A program made the translations under genes and the position numbers. From contig VGTH01000002.1 in assembly GCA_016874755.1 (NCBI GenBank), positions 62,501 through 126,500 on the forward strand: a DNA stretch of 64,000 bases, written 5' to 3'. Source of the DNA: Deltaproteobacteria bacterium. GTDB taxonomy: Bacteria; Desulfobacterota; Binatia; UBA9968. Positions 42,711 to 51,683 of this stretch are shown piece after piece. The notes below the pieces were generated by a model. It saw only the letters and a program-made list of their open reading frames with translations. It ran no database searches and was not told the origin of the DNA. Numbering within the stretch: the first letter of the stretch is position 1; each line of letters starts with the position of its first letter.

Positions 42711-43730
42711 TTAGGCGAAGTAGCCGGTCTCGGCTTCTTCAGGTTTCGGATAGGGGCTCGCGACCGCGAATTCCGCCGCCGCAGCGATTTCCGCTTTTAC
42801 CTGCCGTTCGATGGCGCTGATTTCTTCTTTCGTCGCTTGCTTGCCATCGACCAGTTCACGGACATAGATCAACACCGGATCGCAGCTGCGATACCATTCG
42901 CGGGCCTTTTCCGGCACGCCGCTGACGTCCCAAGCCAACGATGTATCCGTCGGCTTCGGCACCGTCGGCCAGTTGGTCTCGCTGCCGGGATAGCGCACGG
43001 TCTGGGTTTCGACAAATTGCGGCCCCTCGCCGCGGCGGATTTTTTCCACTGCTTCTGAAATCGTCGCGTGCACCAGCCCGGCGTCCATGCCGTCGATCTG
43101 CTGCGCGGGAACTTTGTATGCCTTCGGCAACTCCGTCAGCGGGTAGGCAGCCATCGTCGTTGATTGTGCCGCACCCGTGGCGCGGCCGGCGCCGTATTTA
43201 CCGTTGTTCTCGCAGAGAAACAGCACCGGCAGTTTGAGCAACGAAGCGTGATTAAACGCTTCCGGCGCGGCGCCTTCTTCCAACGAACCGTCGCCGAATA
43301 GGCAGACCGTCAGGCGGCCGTTTTTTAATGCCTTGGACGCGTAGGCCGTGCCCGTCGAGAGCGGAATGATGCCTGCGACCACACCGGAGCTGTGCAGAAA
43401 CCCCAGCGATGGCGCGACGGAATGAAACGAGCCGCCCTTGCCTTTGTTCAAACCGTCGACGCGGCCGAGGATTTCGGCGAATAATCGTTTCGGGTCCACG
43501 CCGCGCGCCAGCAAGTGGCCGTGATTTCGGTGCGTCGTAAAAAGATAATCGTCGGCGCGCAGGCAAGAAAGCGCCGCGACACCTGTGGCCTCCTGGCCGC
43601 AATACAAATGATAATGGCCGCCGAACACGCCCTTGTCGTACAGCCCGACCAAGGTCTCTTCAAAATGGCGGATGACGAACATGCGGCGACACAAGTCCAA
43701 CAATTTTTCCCGTGGCAGTTTGGGCAGCAT
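42711..43730 (-). CDS. 2-oxo acid dehydrogenase E1 alpha subunit, pair 2
   Basis: The 339-residue protein has the ThDP motif LFGDGSLEEGAAPEAFNHAS through FLCENNGKYGAG, RNHGHLLARGVDPKRLFAEI and GKGGSFHSVAPSLGFLHSSG. It is clearly a paralogue of the pair 1 alpha gene but shares only the core motifs. It ends with YPKPEEAETGYF. Transcription is probably beta-ward through the repeat region. Confidence 0.92.
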   Translation of the reverse strand: MLPKLPREKLLDLCRRMFVIRHFEETLVGLYDKGVFGGHYHLYCGQEATGVAALSCLRADDYLFTTHRNHGHLLARGVDPKRLFAEILGRVDGLNKGKGGSFHSVAPSLGFLHSSGVVAGIIPLSTGTAYASKALKNGRLTVCLFGDGSLEEGAAPEAFNHASLLKLPVLFLCENNGKYGAGRATGAAQSTTMAAYPLTELPKAYKVPAQQIDGMDAGLVHATISEAVEKIRRGEGPQFVETQTVRYPGSETNWPTVPKPTDTSLAWDVSGVPEKAREWYRSCDPVLIYVRELVDGKQATKEEISAIERQVKAEIAAAAEFAVASPYPKPEEAETGYFA

Positions 43731-43779
43731 GAGTTGTGACTTAGTCCAAAAACATGGAGCTTGTCAACGCGACCCTCGA

Positions 43780-43808
43780 TTGACATTGGTTTCGCGCCGC
43801 GCCTTAAT
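43780..43808 (+). promoter_or_regulatory. Promoter with GGTTTCGCGCCG spacer motif
   Basis: TTGACA (43780-43785), a 17-nt spacer and CTTAAT (43803-43808) lie 37 nt before the binding-protein ATG. The spacer repeats the GGTTTCGCGCCG[T/C]GCC motif of the promoter at 22721-22749. Confidence 0.6.
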
Positions 43809-43845
43809 ATCGGCAAAGACGAGCATGATTTTAGGAGGAATAAAC

Positions 43846-44841
43846 ATGAATCGCCGTTTGGTATTTTTCTTCCTGGTGCTGGTTTCGCTTACGCTGACCG
43901 TGCCGTTGGCGGCGCAAAGCCAAAAACTCAGAAAAGTGCAAGTCGGCGTGCCCGCGGTTAGCATGGGCAATATCGTTATCTACTTCAGCAAGGACGCAAA
44001 AATTTTTGAGAAATACGGCCTCGATGTCGAGCCGATCGTTGTTGCAGGCTCAGGTATCGCGTCAAAGGCATTGATCTCAGGCAGCGTGCAGATCTCGCCG
44101 ATTGCCACACCGACTGTCATCAACTCGGTGCTATCGGGCTCGGACATGGTGATCTTGGCGCATACGATGCCGGGCGTGATTCAATACTTGATGGCGCGGC
44201 CGGACATCAAACGCACGGAAGACATCAAAGGCAAATCCATCGGTGTCACGCCCTACGGCGGACTCAGCGATTTTCTAGTTCGACACCTGGCCCGCCAAAA
44301 AGGGCTAGTGCCGGACAAGGACTTTGCTTTGCTGCAGCTCGGCAGCGATACTGACCGCTTCATCGCCCTACAACAGGGGCGGATTCCGTTGTCGACTTTG
44401 TCTCATCCGAATTACATCTACGCACAACGCCAGGGCTTTCATATCCTCTGGGATTTTTTCAAAGAAGTGGACTATCCCTGGAGCGAGATCGCCACGACGC
44501 GCGCACAGATCAAGCAAGACCGCGATTTAGTCATGCGCTACATGCGCGGCCATATCGAGGGCATCGCTCGCTTCAGACAGGAGCCGGAGTTGGCCAAACG
44601 GGTCATAAAGAAAATGCTGCGCCTAAACGACGACGTCATGGCGCAGGAGTCGTGGGAACTTTTCGCCAAGCATCGCCTGGCGGCCCCCTATCCCAATCTG
44701 AAAGGCATGAAAACCAGCTTCGACTACGTCGCCGCCACGCGCCCGGAAGTGTACAAGCACAAACCAGAAGACTTTGTCGATTCGAGTTTCGTCGAGGAGC
44801 TGGACAAGAGCGGGTTTATTAAAAAGCTGTACGAGAAGTAA
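43846..44841 (+). CDS. ABC substrate-binding protein (NMT1/TauA-like), orphan
   Basis: The 331-residue protein has a signal peptide (ending about AAQS, residue 26), VQVGVPAVSMGNIVIYFSKD, then GSGIASKALISGSVQISPIA and the RPDIKRTEDIKGKSIGV hinge. It is a close paralogue of the protein at 35976 (shared GVPxVxMGNI, GSGI.SKALISG, and tail LDKSGFIK.LY). TAGGAGG fixes ATG 43846. It sits beside two E1 pairs on the opposite strand, with no permease. Confidence 0.88.
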   Translation: MNRRLVFFFLVLVSLTLTVPLAAQSQKLRKVQVGVPAVSMGNIVIYFSKDAKIFEKYGLDVEPIVVAGSGIASKALISGSVQISPIATPTVINSVLSGSDMVILAHTMPGVIQYLMARPDIKRTEDIKGKSIGVTPYGGLSDFLVRHLARQKGLVPDKDFALLQLGSDTDRFIALQQGRIPLSTLSHPNYIYAQRQGFHILWDFFKEVDYPWSEIATTRAQIKQDRDLVMRYMRGHIEGIARFRQEPELAKRVIKKMLRLNDDVMAQESWELFAKHRLAAPYPNLKGMKTSFDYVAATRPEVYKHKPEDFVDSSFVEELDKSGFIKKLYEK

Positions 44842-44845
44842 TTAT

Positions 44846-45838
44846 CTACATCACCAACACCGCAGCGCCTTGGATCTTCCCGGTACGCAAGCGGTGCAAA
44901 GCCTCGTTTGCCTCTTCCAACGCAAACGTTTGCACTTCTGTGTGAACGGGCACTTTCGGTGCTAACTCCATAAATTCCTCGCCATCAAGACGCGTGAGAT
45001 TTGCCACCGAGCAGAGTGAGCGTTCCTCCCATAGGATGGAATATGGGAACGATGGAATGTCGCTCATATGAATGCCGCCGCAGACGACCATGCCGCCTTT
45101 GCGCACCGCGCGCAGCGCCTGCGGGACCAATTCACCTGCCGGCGCGAAGATGATCGCCGCGTCGAGTTTCTCCGGCGGCAGTTCATCTGATCCACCTGCC
45201 CAAACCGCGCCGAGATCTCTCGCAAACTGTTTTGCCGCTTCATCGCCCGGGCGCGCGAACGCGTAGATTTCTCGCGCCTGATACCGTGCCACCTGTGCGA
45301 CGATGTGGGCAGCGGCACCGAAACCATAGATGCCCAGCCGCTTGCCTTCACCCGCTTTCACTAAGCTTCGATAACCGATCAAGCCGGCACACAAGAGCGG
45401 TGCGGCTTCGGCATCGCTGTAGGATTTGGGAATCGGCAAACAAAAACGTTCGTCGGCAACCGTATATTCCGCATAGCCACCGTCGAGCGTGTAGCCGGTG
45501 AACTTTGCTGCGTCGCATAGATTCTCTTGGCCGGTTTGACAGTAGAGACAACTGCCGCACGTCCAGCCTAACCACGGCACGCCAACGCGATCGCCGTTGC
45601 GGTAACGCGCCGTGCCCGTGCCGGTGGCAACTACCATGCCGATAATTTCGTGACCGGGAATGAGCGGTAATTTGGGCTGCGTTAACTCGCCGTCAACGAC
45701 GTGCAAGTCGGTGCGGCAGACCGCGCAAGCTTTGACTTGGATCAAAATCTGCCCGCGCGCCGGCTTGGGGATATCGATTTCCGATTCGACCAGCACTTGC
45801 CCGGGAGCGCCGAACATCATCGCGCGCATGGCTGGCAT
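44846..45838 (-). CDS. Zinc-dependent alcohol dehydrogenase (MDR family)
   Basis: The 330-residue protein has the catalytic-zinc motifs CAVCRTDLHV and IPGHEIIGMV, four structural-zinc cysteines in WTCGSCLYCQTGQENLC, and a nucleotide-binding domain (LGIYGFGAAAHIVAQVARY). It matches AdhA-type alcohol dehydrogenases oxidising primary alcohols with NAD(P). Several starts are possible (45838, 45829, 45820); no ribosome site decides. It directly follows the TPR gene (15 nt). Confidence 0.9.
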   Translation of the reverse strand: MPAMRAMMFGAPGQVLVESEIDIPKPARGQILIQVKACAVCRTDLHVVDGELTQPKLPLIPGHEIIGMVVATGTGTARYRNGDRVGVPWLGWTCGSCLYCQTGQENLCDAAKFTGYTLDGGYAEYTVADERFCLPIPKSYSDAEAAPLLCAGLIGYRSLVKAGEGKRLGIYGFGAAAHIVAQVARYQAREIYAFARPGDEAAKQFARDLGAVWAGGSDELPPEKLDAAIIFAPAGELVPQALRAVRKGGMVVCGGIHMSDIPSFPYSILWEERSLCSVANLTRLDGEEFMELAPKVPVHTEVQTFALEEANEALHRLRTGKIQGAAVLVM

Positions 45839-45853
45839 ACTTGCGAACAAAGT

Positions 45854-47803
45854 TTAAAGCGACTGTTTCGGCACAATGGCTTGATTGCTGGCGCGAATCA
45901 GAATCTCGCGGCTAGCAGTTTCCGCGAGTATCTCGCCCATGTCACTCAAACCACGACGGATGACGCTGGAAAACCAGCGGCCGTCCGGCGTCTCTAAAAA
46001 TTTTATGTAGTCGAGAACCTCGCCGCCTGGAATATCTCGGTAGATATACAAGAAGCGGCCCGCGGTCAAAGTTTCGATGGCGCCTTTGGCAGCCAGACGC
46101 TCGCGCGCCATGTCCTCTTTACTGAGCCGTTGATCGCTGGCGATGAGCGGGTTGAGCACGCGGCCGATGCCGCGCTTGAAAGCGAAGATGATATCGAGCT
46201 GTGCTTCGGTGGACTCCTGCGCAGCGTCAAGGCGCGCCATCAGGCGGACCCGTTCGGCTTCTTCCGCGCTGCCCTTGAGCTTGCTGGTGTATTCCTGAAT
46301 CACTTCGTGCGGCGCGTCAGCGTGAGCTTCTTCAATTTTGGTTACCTTGGCGCCGAGCGGCGTGCGCAGCCAAGACAACACGCGCGACAAACGATCGAAG
46401 TCGAAGTCGAAGTCGAAGTCGGTGTCCAAGGCCGCGGTCAACAGGCGCAACAGGTTGGCACTACGGAACACTTGCTCCAGCACGGGATTTACGATCGGCG
46501 CATCTTTTTCAGTGGCGCCGAAAATAAGCCGGAAGCCGTCGCGCAGGCCACCGGCCATTTTGCCGGCGCTGCGCTGGATTCCCGATGCATCGAGCACGTT
46601 GTCAATCGTCTCGCCGCGGTTGGCGAGCCCATTCAAGAATTCGCGCTCCCTTTCGAGTTTAGGATTCAACGCTAATGCGTGTTGCAACGCTTTGATACCT
46701 TCGTCCCTCTGGCCGAAAGCGACCGCGATGCGGCCAATCTCCGCCACCGAGCCGGCGTCACCGGGGTTGAGCTGCACCGCGCGGGTGTAAGCCACCAGGG
46801 CTTCGTCATAACGGCGCGCCCGCCGCGCCGCGCCGCCAAGGTTCCGGAAAGCCAACCAGTGGTTAGGGTTGACCGCTACCGCTTCACGTAGCCAGCGCAG
46901 CGCTTCGTCAAAGTTGTTGCGCTGCAGGTAAACCAGCGCCAGATTCATATAGGGCCAGCTAAATTTGGAATCGAGCTTTATTGCGCGCTCGTAAACTTCG
47001 ATAGCAAGGTCCGGCTGCTTGTGCAGAGTAGCCAAGCGATAAGCCAGAACATTGAGAGCCTCCGCTTGCGCACCCACCTCATGACTCGGTAGCCGCACTC
47101 GCATGATTGCGCTGACTTGTTCGCGGTTTTTTTCATCGCCACGCTCGGCCACGCCTTTCAGTATCAAACGCGCCATGCTCAGTTGCCCATTGTCGGCGAG
47201 ACTAACTCCCAAGGACAGCACGCATTCGGCCTTTTCTGGATGCAGCGCCAGCGCGAGCAAAGAAAGCGTGAAACGCGAAACGCCGCTCAACGGTAAGCCG
47301 CAATAGTCGGCTCCCTCGCGCACCCAATTGCGTTCGCGGGCAAGCGCCAGCGCCTCCTCCTGCTGACCACTTTCCAAGAGCACGGCGAAGAGCGCTTCGG
47401 CAGTCCCACTCGTCGCGTCCCGCGTGAGATGACCGCGCAGTTCTTTGATGCCCTCGTCGCGCCGTCCCATGCGCACTAGCAACGAGGTGAGCTTTTGATA
47501 GTTCTGATCATTGCGCACCAAACTCGCCGCACGCCGGTAAGCGTCGAGCGCCTCGTCCAGCTCACCCAGCATCTCGGCGACCTCGCCGCGATAGTAGTGC
47601 GCCACAGAAGAATCCGGCGCGCGTTTGACCACCGCGCGAAAATGCTCGGCCGCTTCTTTGATGGCGTTGCGCTCCAAGGCCTGGCGCCCCCGCTTGAGCA
47701 GGTTCTCGGCCTCTTCGTTGAGAACTTGGCAGTAGGTTATTTGCGGCAGGAGCAGGCAGACAAAGTAGGAACAGACAAACGCGGCGCGATATATCAGCTG
47801 CAT
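45854..47803 (-). CDS. Secreted TPR-repeat protein
   Basis: The 649-residue protein has a signal peptide (first 26 residues), about eight tetratricopeptide repeats (for example AIELDSKFSWPYMNLALVYL-like units at about 285-400), and a C-terminal region with FLETPDGRWFSSVIRRGL resembling DUF2059-type helices. A DFDFDFDFDR run at about 460-475 comes from a hexanucleotide repeat. GGGAG precedes the ATG. It is likely a periplasmic scaffold; the partner is unknown. Confidence 0.82.
   Translation of the reverse strand: MQLIYRAAFVCSYFVCLLLPQITYCQVLNEEAENLLKRGRQALERNAIKEAAEHFRAVVKRAPDSSVAHYYRGEVAEMLGELDEALDAYRRAASLVRNDQNYQKLTSLLVRMGRRDEGIKELRGHLTRDATSGTAEALFAVLLESGQQEEALALARERNWVREGADYCGLPLSGVSRFTLSLLALALHPEKAECVLSLGVSLADNGQLSMARLILKGVAERGDEKNREQVSAIMRVRLPSHEVGAQAEALNVLAYRLATLHKQPDLAIEVYERAIKLDSKFSWPYMNLALVYLQRNNFDEALRWLREAVAVNPNHWLAFRNLGGAARRARRYDEALVAYTRAVQLNPGDAGSVAEIGRIAVAFGQRDEGIKALQHALALNPKLEREREFLNGLANRGETIDNVLDASGIQRSAGKMAGGLRDGFRLIFGATEKDAPIVNPVLEQVFRSANLLRLLTAALDTDFDFDFDFDRLSRVLSWLRTPLGAKVTKIEEAHADAPHEVIQEYTSKLKGSAEEAERVRLMARLDAAQESTEAQLDIIFAFKRGIGRVLNPLIASDQRLSKEDMARERLAAKGAIETLTAGRFLYIYRDIPGGEVLDYIKFLETPDGRWFSSVIRRGLSDMGEILAETASREILIRASNQAIVPKQSL
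46396..46419. repeat. Tandem CGAAGT hexamer (4 copies) inside the TPR gene
   Basis: Four perfect copies of CGAAGT on the plus strand, encoding alternating Asp-Phe on the minus strand. Copy-number change would keep the frame and vary linker length. Confidence 0.8.
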
Positions 47804-47838
47804 GGGTCTCCCGGAACCTGTTATTTGACAGCCTCCGG

Positions 47839-48144
47839 CTAGTCGAGATCGATGTCTTTCAATGGTTTTTCAATCGGCTCCTCTTTGGCTTTCTTGAAAA
47901 GTTCCTGAAACTTCGCCTCGAGTACTTTGGATTTGTTTCGCTCAGCCTCCACTGCCTGCTTGTACTTTTCTTCGCGCTTGTTGGCTTCCTCTTTGACAAA
48001 GGACACTGCGTCCTTGATCTGCGCCACCGGCGACGGCTTGACCGCGGCCTTGTGATCGAGCACAACCGCCAAAGTTGAATCAATGGTCAGCATGGCATCG
48101 CAGCACGGGCAAGCGATTTGAATGGTTTTGGTTTCGTTGGACAT
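47839..48144 (-). CDS. Small zinc-ribbon/coiled-coil protein
   Basis: The 101-residue protein starts at ATG 48144 behind AGGGAG. It has a CPCC zinc-ribbon-like half (IQIACPCCDAMLTIDSTLAV) and a charged helix (EEANKREEKYKQAVEAERNK) to the C-terminus. Only two cysteines are present, so metal binding would need a dimer. The function is unknown. Confidence 0.68.
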   Translation of the reverse strand: MSNETKTIQIACPCCDAMLTIDSTLAVVLDHKAAVKPSPVAQIKDAVSFVKEEANKREEKYKQAVEAERNKSKVLEAKFQELFKKAKEEPIEKPLKDIDLD

Positions 48145-48160
48145 GTTGGCTCCCTGAGAC

Positions 48161-48223
48161 GTGAGTCGCGAGGCACGAGTAGGAGGCTGAACTGGCGACT
48201 CGTGGCTCACGGCTCGTGCCTAC
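48161..48223. repeat. Inverted repeat (AGGCACGAG type)
   Basis: AGGCACGAG (48171-48179) and CTCGTGCCT (48213-48221) are inverted copies, with a second complementary pair GTGAGTCGCGAG and GACTCGTGGCTCAC nearby. Intergenic, REP-like. Confidence 0.5.
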
Positions 48224-48224
48224 T

Positions 48225-48593
48225 TCATCCTCTTAGTTCTATTTGTTCCCCATCCGGGCCGCCGAAAACGACGCGGCGCCAACCTTGTTCGCGCGCCTCG
48301 CGCGCGGCGGTGTCGTGCGGCGCGCGCATCAATTTGACGCCGTCCTTTTGTAATTGCGCAACCGTTTCATCGAAGCTGTCGGTTTCGAGGCAAAAATGGA
48401 ACCCTTTCATCTCACCGTCGGTGTGATGCGTCAATTCGAGGACCGTGTCGCCCAATTTGAGATAGGCAATCTGCAAGCCGCCGCTGGCGGTCTGTTGAAA
48501 GTAATGTTTGAAACCAAAATGCTTTTCGTAGAATTGGACCGAGCGATGGAGATCGGCAACATGCAGGGCGACGTGATCGATGCGCTTGAACAT
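48225..48593 (-). CDS. VOC family protein (glyoxalase superfamily)
   Basis: The 122-residue single-domain protein begins MFKRIDHVALHVADLHRSVQ and ends VVFGGPDGEQIELRG, with FYEKHFGFKHYF between. It has the His (IDHVALHV) and Glu (EQIEL) metal positions of vicinal oxygen chelate enzymes. The substrate cannot be told; it is distinct from the 21313 homologue. Confidence 0.87.
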   Translation of the reverse strand: MFKRIDHVALHVADLHRSVQFYEKHFGFKHYFQQTASGGLQIAYLKLGDTVLELTHHTDGEMKGFHFCLETDSFDETVAQLQKDGVKLMRAPHDTAAREAREQGWRRVVFGGPDGEQIELRG

Positions 48594-48690
48594 GACGTTT
48601 TCCTCAACTCAAAGGATAAGCCGCCGGGGACTGTCTTTGCAAGCGAGCTTCGGATATAAGAACACACCGCTTGGCGGGTAATCTTCTACA

Positions 48691-49374
48691 ATGCCCATCT
48701 ATCGACTCAGTCGAGAACCGATCTTTCCACCGGCGGATGCCGCTGATCCGACCGGTTTGCTCGCCGTCGGTGGCGACCTGTCGAGCGAGCGCTTACTCGA
48801 AGCTTATCGCGCGGGAATTTTTCCCTGGTATTCGGACGATCAACCAATCCTTTGGTGGTCGCCCGATCCGCGCACGGTGCTCAACCTCGACGAGTTTCGC
48901 CTGTCACGCAGCCTGCGCAAAACCATCAACAAAAATCTTTTTACCGTCACCTTCGACCGCGCCTTCGCCGAGGTCATCCATGCCTGCGCCCAGGTGGCGC
49001 GCACGACTCAAAGCGGCACCTGGATCACCGATGAAATGCAAGAAGCCTATGTGCATCTGCACGGTTTGGGCTATGCCCATTCAGTAGAAACCTGGGTCGG
49101 CGATGAATTGGCCGGCGGCCTCTACGGTGTCTCGCTGGGCAAAGCGTTCTTCGGCGAGTCGATGTTCCATTTCAAGACCGATGCATCCAAAGTCGCCCTG
49201 GCCGCCCTAGTGCAGCAATTGAAGGAATGGGAGTTTCATCTCATCGACGCGCAGATGACGACCGAGCATTTGCTGAGCTTAGGCGCGAAAGAGATTTCCC
49301 GACGGGTGTTTTTGAAGCGACTCACAGAGGCCCTAAAACATCCGACGCGGCGCGGCCGCTGGCGCAGCGCGTAG
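48691..49374 (+). CDS. aat: Leucyl/phenylalanyl-tRNA-protein transferase
   Basis: Aat adds Leu or Phe to N-terminal Arg/Lys to mark proteins for ClpSAP. The 227-residue protein has the typical start PADAADPTGLLAVGGDLSSE, the substrate pocket AGIFPWYSDDQPILWWSPDP, and GTWITDEMQEAYVHLHGLGY plus GGLYGVSLGKAFFGESMFH, all diagnostic. Complete. Confidence 0.95.
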   Translation: MPIYRLSREPIFPPADAADPTGLLAVGGDLSSERLLEAYRAGIFPWYSDDQPILWWSPDPRTVLNLDEFRLSRSLRKTINKNLFTVTFDRAFAEVIHACAQVARTTQSGTWITDEMQEAYVHLHGLGYAHSVETWVGDELAGGLYGVSLGKAFFGESMFHFKTDASKVALAALVQQLKEWEFHLIDAQMTTEHLLSLGAKEISRRVFLKRLTEALKHPTRRGRWRSA

Positions 49375-49393
49375 CGAGTTGCGAGCGCGGGGT

Positions 49394-49930
49394 TTAAGAT
49401 TTTGTGCTGGTTTCAATCTTTTGCAGTAGATCCGCGAAGGATTTCTGCAACGGAAATTCGCACGCGAATAGCGCCAGCGCCAGCCCCGAAAGAATATACT
49501 GATCAAACTTGTAGGCGCCGACAATGGCGAGAACCAAACCATAAACCGCCAGCGCCTCGATGATCGCGAACGCGACAACTTTGCGCGTGACAAACGTCGA
49601 GATCACGCTGGCCGCGCGTTGCTCCACCGGGCCTTTATGTGCTTCAAGGGCGCGCAATAGCTTCGATTGTTTTTCCCGTGTGAGCAGCGCCTCATTGCTG
49701 AGAAACTGGCGCTTCCACCAGAAAAGGTAGCCAAAATCGACCGCGGCCAGTGCCCAGAGCACAACCCGCAAGCTCTCGCCAAAGGCAAACCCGGCAGCAT
49801 ATTTCGGGTTGGCGAGTATGCTGCGCGCGATGAACAGGTATATTCCCACCGCCGCCGTAAATATGCTCCAGAGAATGACCGCGGCACCGCGCTGGTCGAG
49901 TAGAATGGTTCTAAACTCGGGACGGATCAT
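49394..49930 (-). CDS. Predicted 4-segment membrane protein, unknown
   Basis: The 178-residue protein has hydrophobic segments at about 18-35, 51-66, 115-136 and 140-158, with charged linkers (LTREKQSKLLRALEAHKGPV). ATG at 49930 is used; the frame stays open to 50014 with no conservation. It converges with aat (19 nt between stops) and is divergent from the D-aminoacylase-like gene. Family not recognised. Confidence 0.6.
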   Translation of the reverse strand: MIRPEFRTILLDQRGAAVILWSIFTAAVGIYLFIARSILANPKYAAGFAFGESLRVVLWALAAVDFGYLFWWKRQFLSNEALLTREKQSKLLRALEAHKGPVEQRAASVISTFVTRKVVAFAIIEALAVYGLVLAIVGAYKFDQYILSGLALALFACEFPLQKSFADLLQKIETSTKS

Positions 49931-50019
49931 GGTGAGGTTATCTAACACAATCCTATTTTGCTGTCTTGCTTGTCGGCACCGACCGGAGGATGCTATAGCG
50001 GCGTCAAGGAGCAAAAGCC

Positions 50020-51609
50020 ATGCAAGAATTCGATCTTGTCATTCACGGCGGGCGCGTCATCGACGGCACCGGCAACCCTTGGTTCTACAACGATATTGGC
50101 ATCAAAGACGGCAAGATCGCGGCCATCGGCAAGATCGCGCCGGAGGCTGGCAAACGAGCGATTTCCGCCAAGGGCTACGTCGTCACGCCCGGCTACATCG
50201 ACATGCACACACACAGCGACCAGCCGATCATTCACGACGGCAACGCCGAGAGCAAAGTGCGCCAGGGTGTCACGCTCGATATTATCGGCGAAAGCCAAAC
50301 CGTCGCGCCGTTGGCGGGCGAGGTGCTGGAGGAGTATCGTCTCGAACATCGCAAGCGCAATTTCATCGAAACCGACTGGACCGACTTTACCGGCTACTTC
50401 GATCGGGTGATGCGCGGCGGCGTGTCAATCAATTTTGCCTCCGGCGTTTCGCCGCAACAGGTTAAGCGCGTGGTCTGCGGCTTCAAAGAACGGCCGGCGA
50501 CTGCCGCAGAGCAAGAGCAGATGAATCGCTTGGTCGCGCATGCGATGGAACAGGGCGCGCTCGGATTGACCGCCGCATGGCACGCCAAAGGACCCGAGTA
50601 TCCCGGCGAAGTCGTCGAGATGGCCAAGGTTGCCAAGCGCTACGGCGGCTACTACGGCGTGCATGTCGGCAGCGAAGGCTTTGACATGATGGAGGAGCTG
50701 GCCAAGATGCTGCGGGTGGCGCGCGAGTCGCGCATTCCCGTGCATGTCTATCACTTGAAAATGCGCGCCAAGGCCAACTGGGGTCGGATTCGCCAGGTGA
50801 TTCAACAATTGGAAGAAGCGCGGGGCGAAGGCTTGGAGATCACCGCCAATCAGTATCCCTATACCGCGATGCAGCACCCGTGGCGCCGGCTATTTCCGCG
50901 CTGGGTGCAGGACGCACCGGTGCAGGAGACCATCAGTCAATTCAAAAATCCCGACTACCGTGCCCGAGTCGTCAGTGATCCCGAGTTCAACCAGTACGTC
51001 GATGAGCATGGCGGCTGGGAAGGCATCGTCGCGGCGCGCATGGACGGCGAAAAGATCAAAAAGTTCGAAGGGATGACCATCGCCGAGATCGCCAAGATCC
51101 GTGAGAGCGATCCGGTGTCGACCTGCTTCGATCTCATCCACGAAGAGGGCAGCTTCATTCACGGCGTGCACCACACCATGAACGAAGACGACGTGAAGAC
51201 CGTTATGCGCATGCCGTGGATATCGATTGGTTCCGATGGCAGCGCCTTGAATCAGAAATTTCCCGGAAAGCCCCACCCGCGCAGCTTTGGCACCAATCCC
51301 CGAGTGCTTGGCAAATACACCCGCGATGAAAAAGTTTTGACCGTAGAAGACGCGGTGCGTAAGATGACTTCGCTGCCGGCGCAGGTGTTGGGGCTCAAGG
51401 ATCGCGGTTTGTTGAGAGAAGGGTACTGGGCGGACGTTGTGTTGTTCGATCCCGATACTGTCGCCGATCGCGCCACCTATGACGAACCGAAGCAGTATCC
51501 GAAGGGAATTGATTATGTGCTGGTCAATGGCACAGTCGTCATAGAAAATGGCCATCACACCGGGGCGCGGCCGGGGCGGGCGATCTACGGACCGGGGCGT
51601 GTCGCGTAG
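50020..51609 (+). CDS. N-acyl-D-amino-acid deacylase family amidohydrolase
   Basis: The 529-residue protein starts DLVIHGGRVIDGTGNPWFYN and has PGYIDMHTHSDQPIIHDGNA, the zinc motif HTHSD, VRQGVTLDIIGESQT, and a C-terminal GLKDRGLLREGYWADVVLFD. This is the D-aminoacylase/dihydroorotase-like superfamily that removes N-acyl groups. An AAGGAGC site precedes the ATG. It is followed by a second, related gene, so these form a small catabolic pair. Confidence 0.9.
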   Translation: MQEFDLVIHGGRVIDGTGNPWFYNDIGIKDGKIAAIGKIAPEAGKRAISAKGYVVTPGYIDMHTHSDQPIIHDGNAESKVRQGVTLDIIGESQTVAPLAGEVLEEYRLEHRKRNFIETDWTDFTGYFDRVMRGGVSINFASGVSPQQVKRVVCGFKERPATAAEQEQMNRLVAHAMEQGALGLTAAWHAKGPEYPGEVVEMAKVAKRYGGYYGVHVGSEGFDMMEELAKMLRVARESRIPVHVYHLKMRAKANWGRIRQVIQQLEEARGEGLEITANQYPYTAMQHPWRRLFPRWVQDAPVQETISQFKNPDYRARVVSDPEFNQYVDEHGGWEGIVAARMDGEKIKKFEGMTIAEIAKIRESDPVSTCFDLIHEEGSFIHGVHHTMNEDDVKTVMRMPWISIGSDGSALNQKFPGKPHPRSFGTNPRVLGKYTRDEKVLTVEDAVRKMTSLPAQVLGLKDRGLLREGYWADVVLFDPDTVADRATYDEPKQYPKGIDYVLVNGTVVIENGHHTGARPGRAIYGPGRVA

Positions 51610-51683
51610 CGCGATGCGATTTCAGATTCCAAATTGCAGATTCGAGATTTTTTCAGACCGGAGATTCGCTGCTTGGAGGGACG

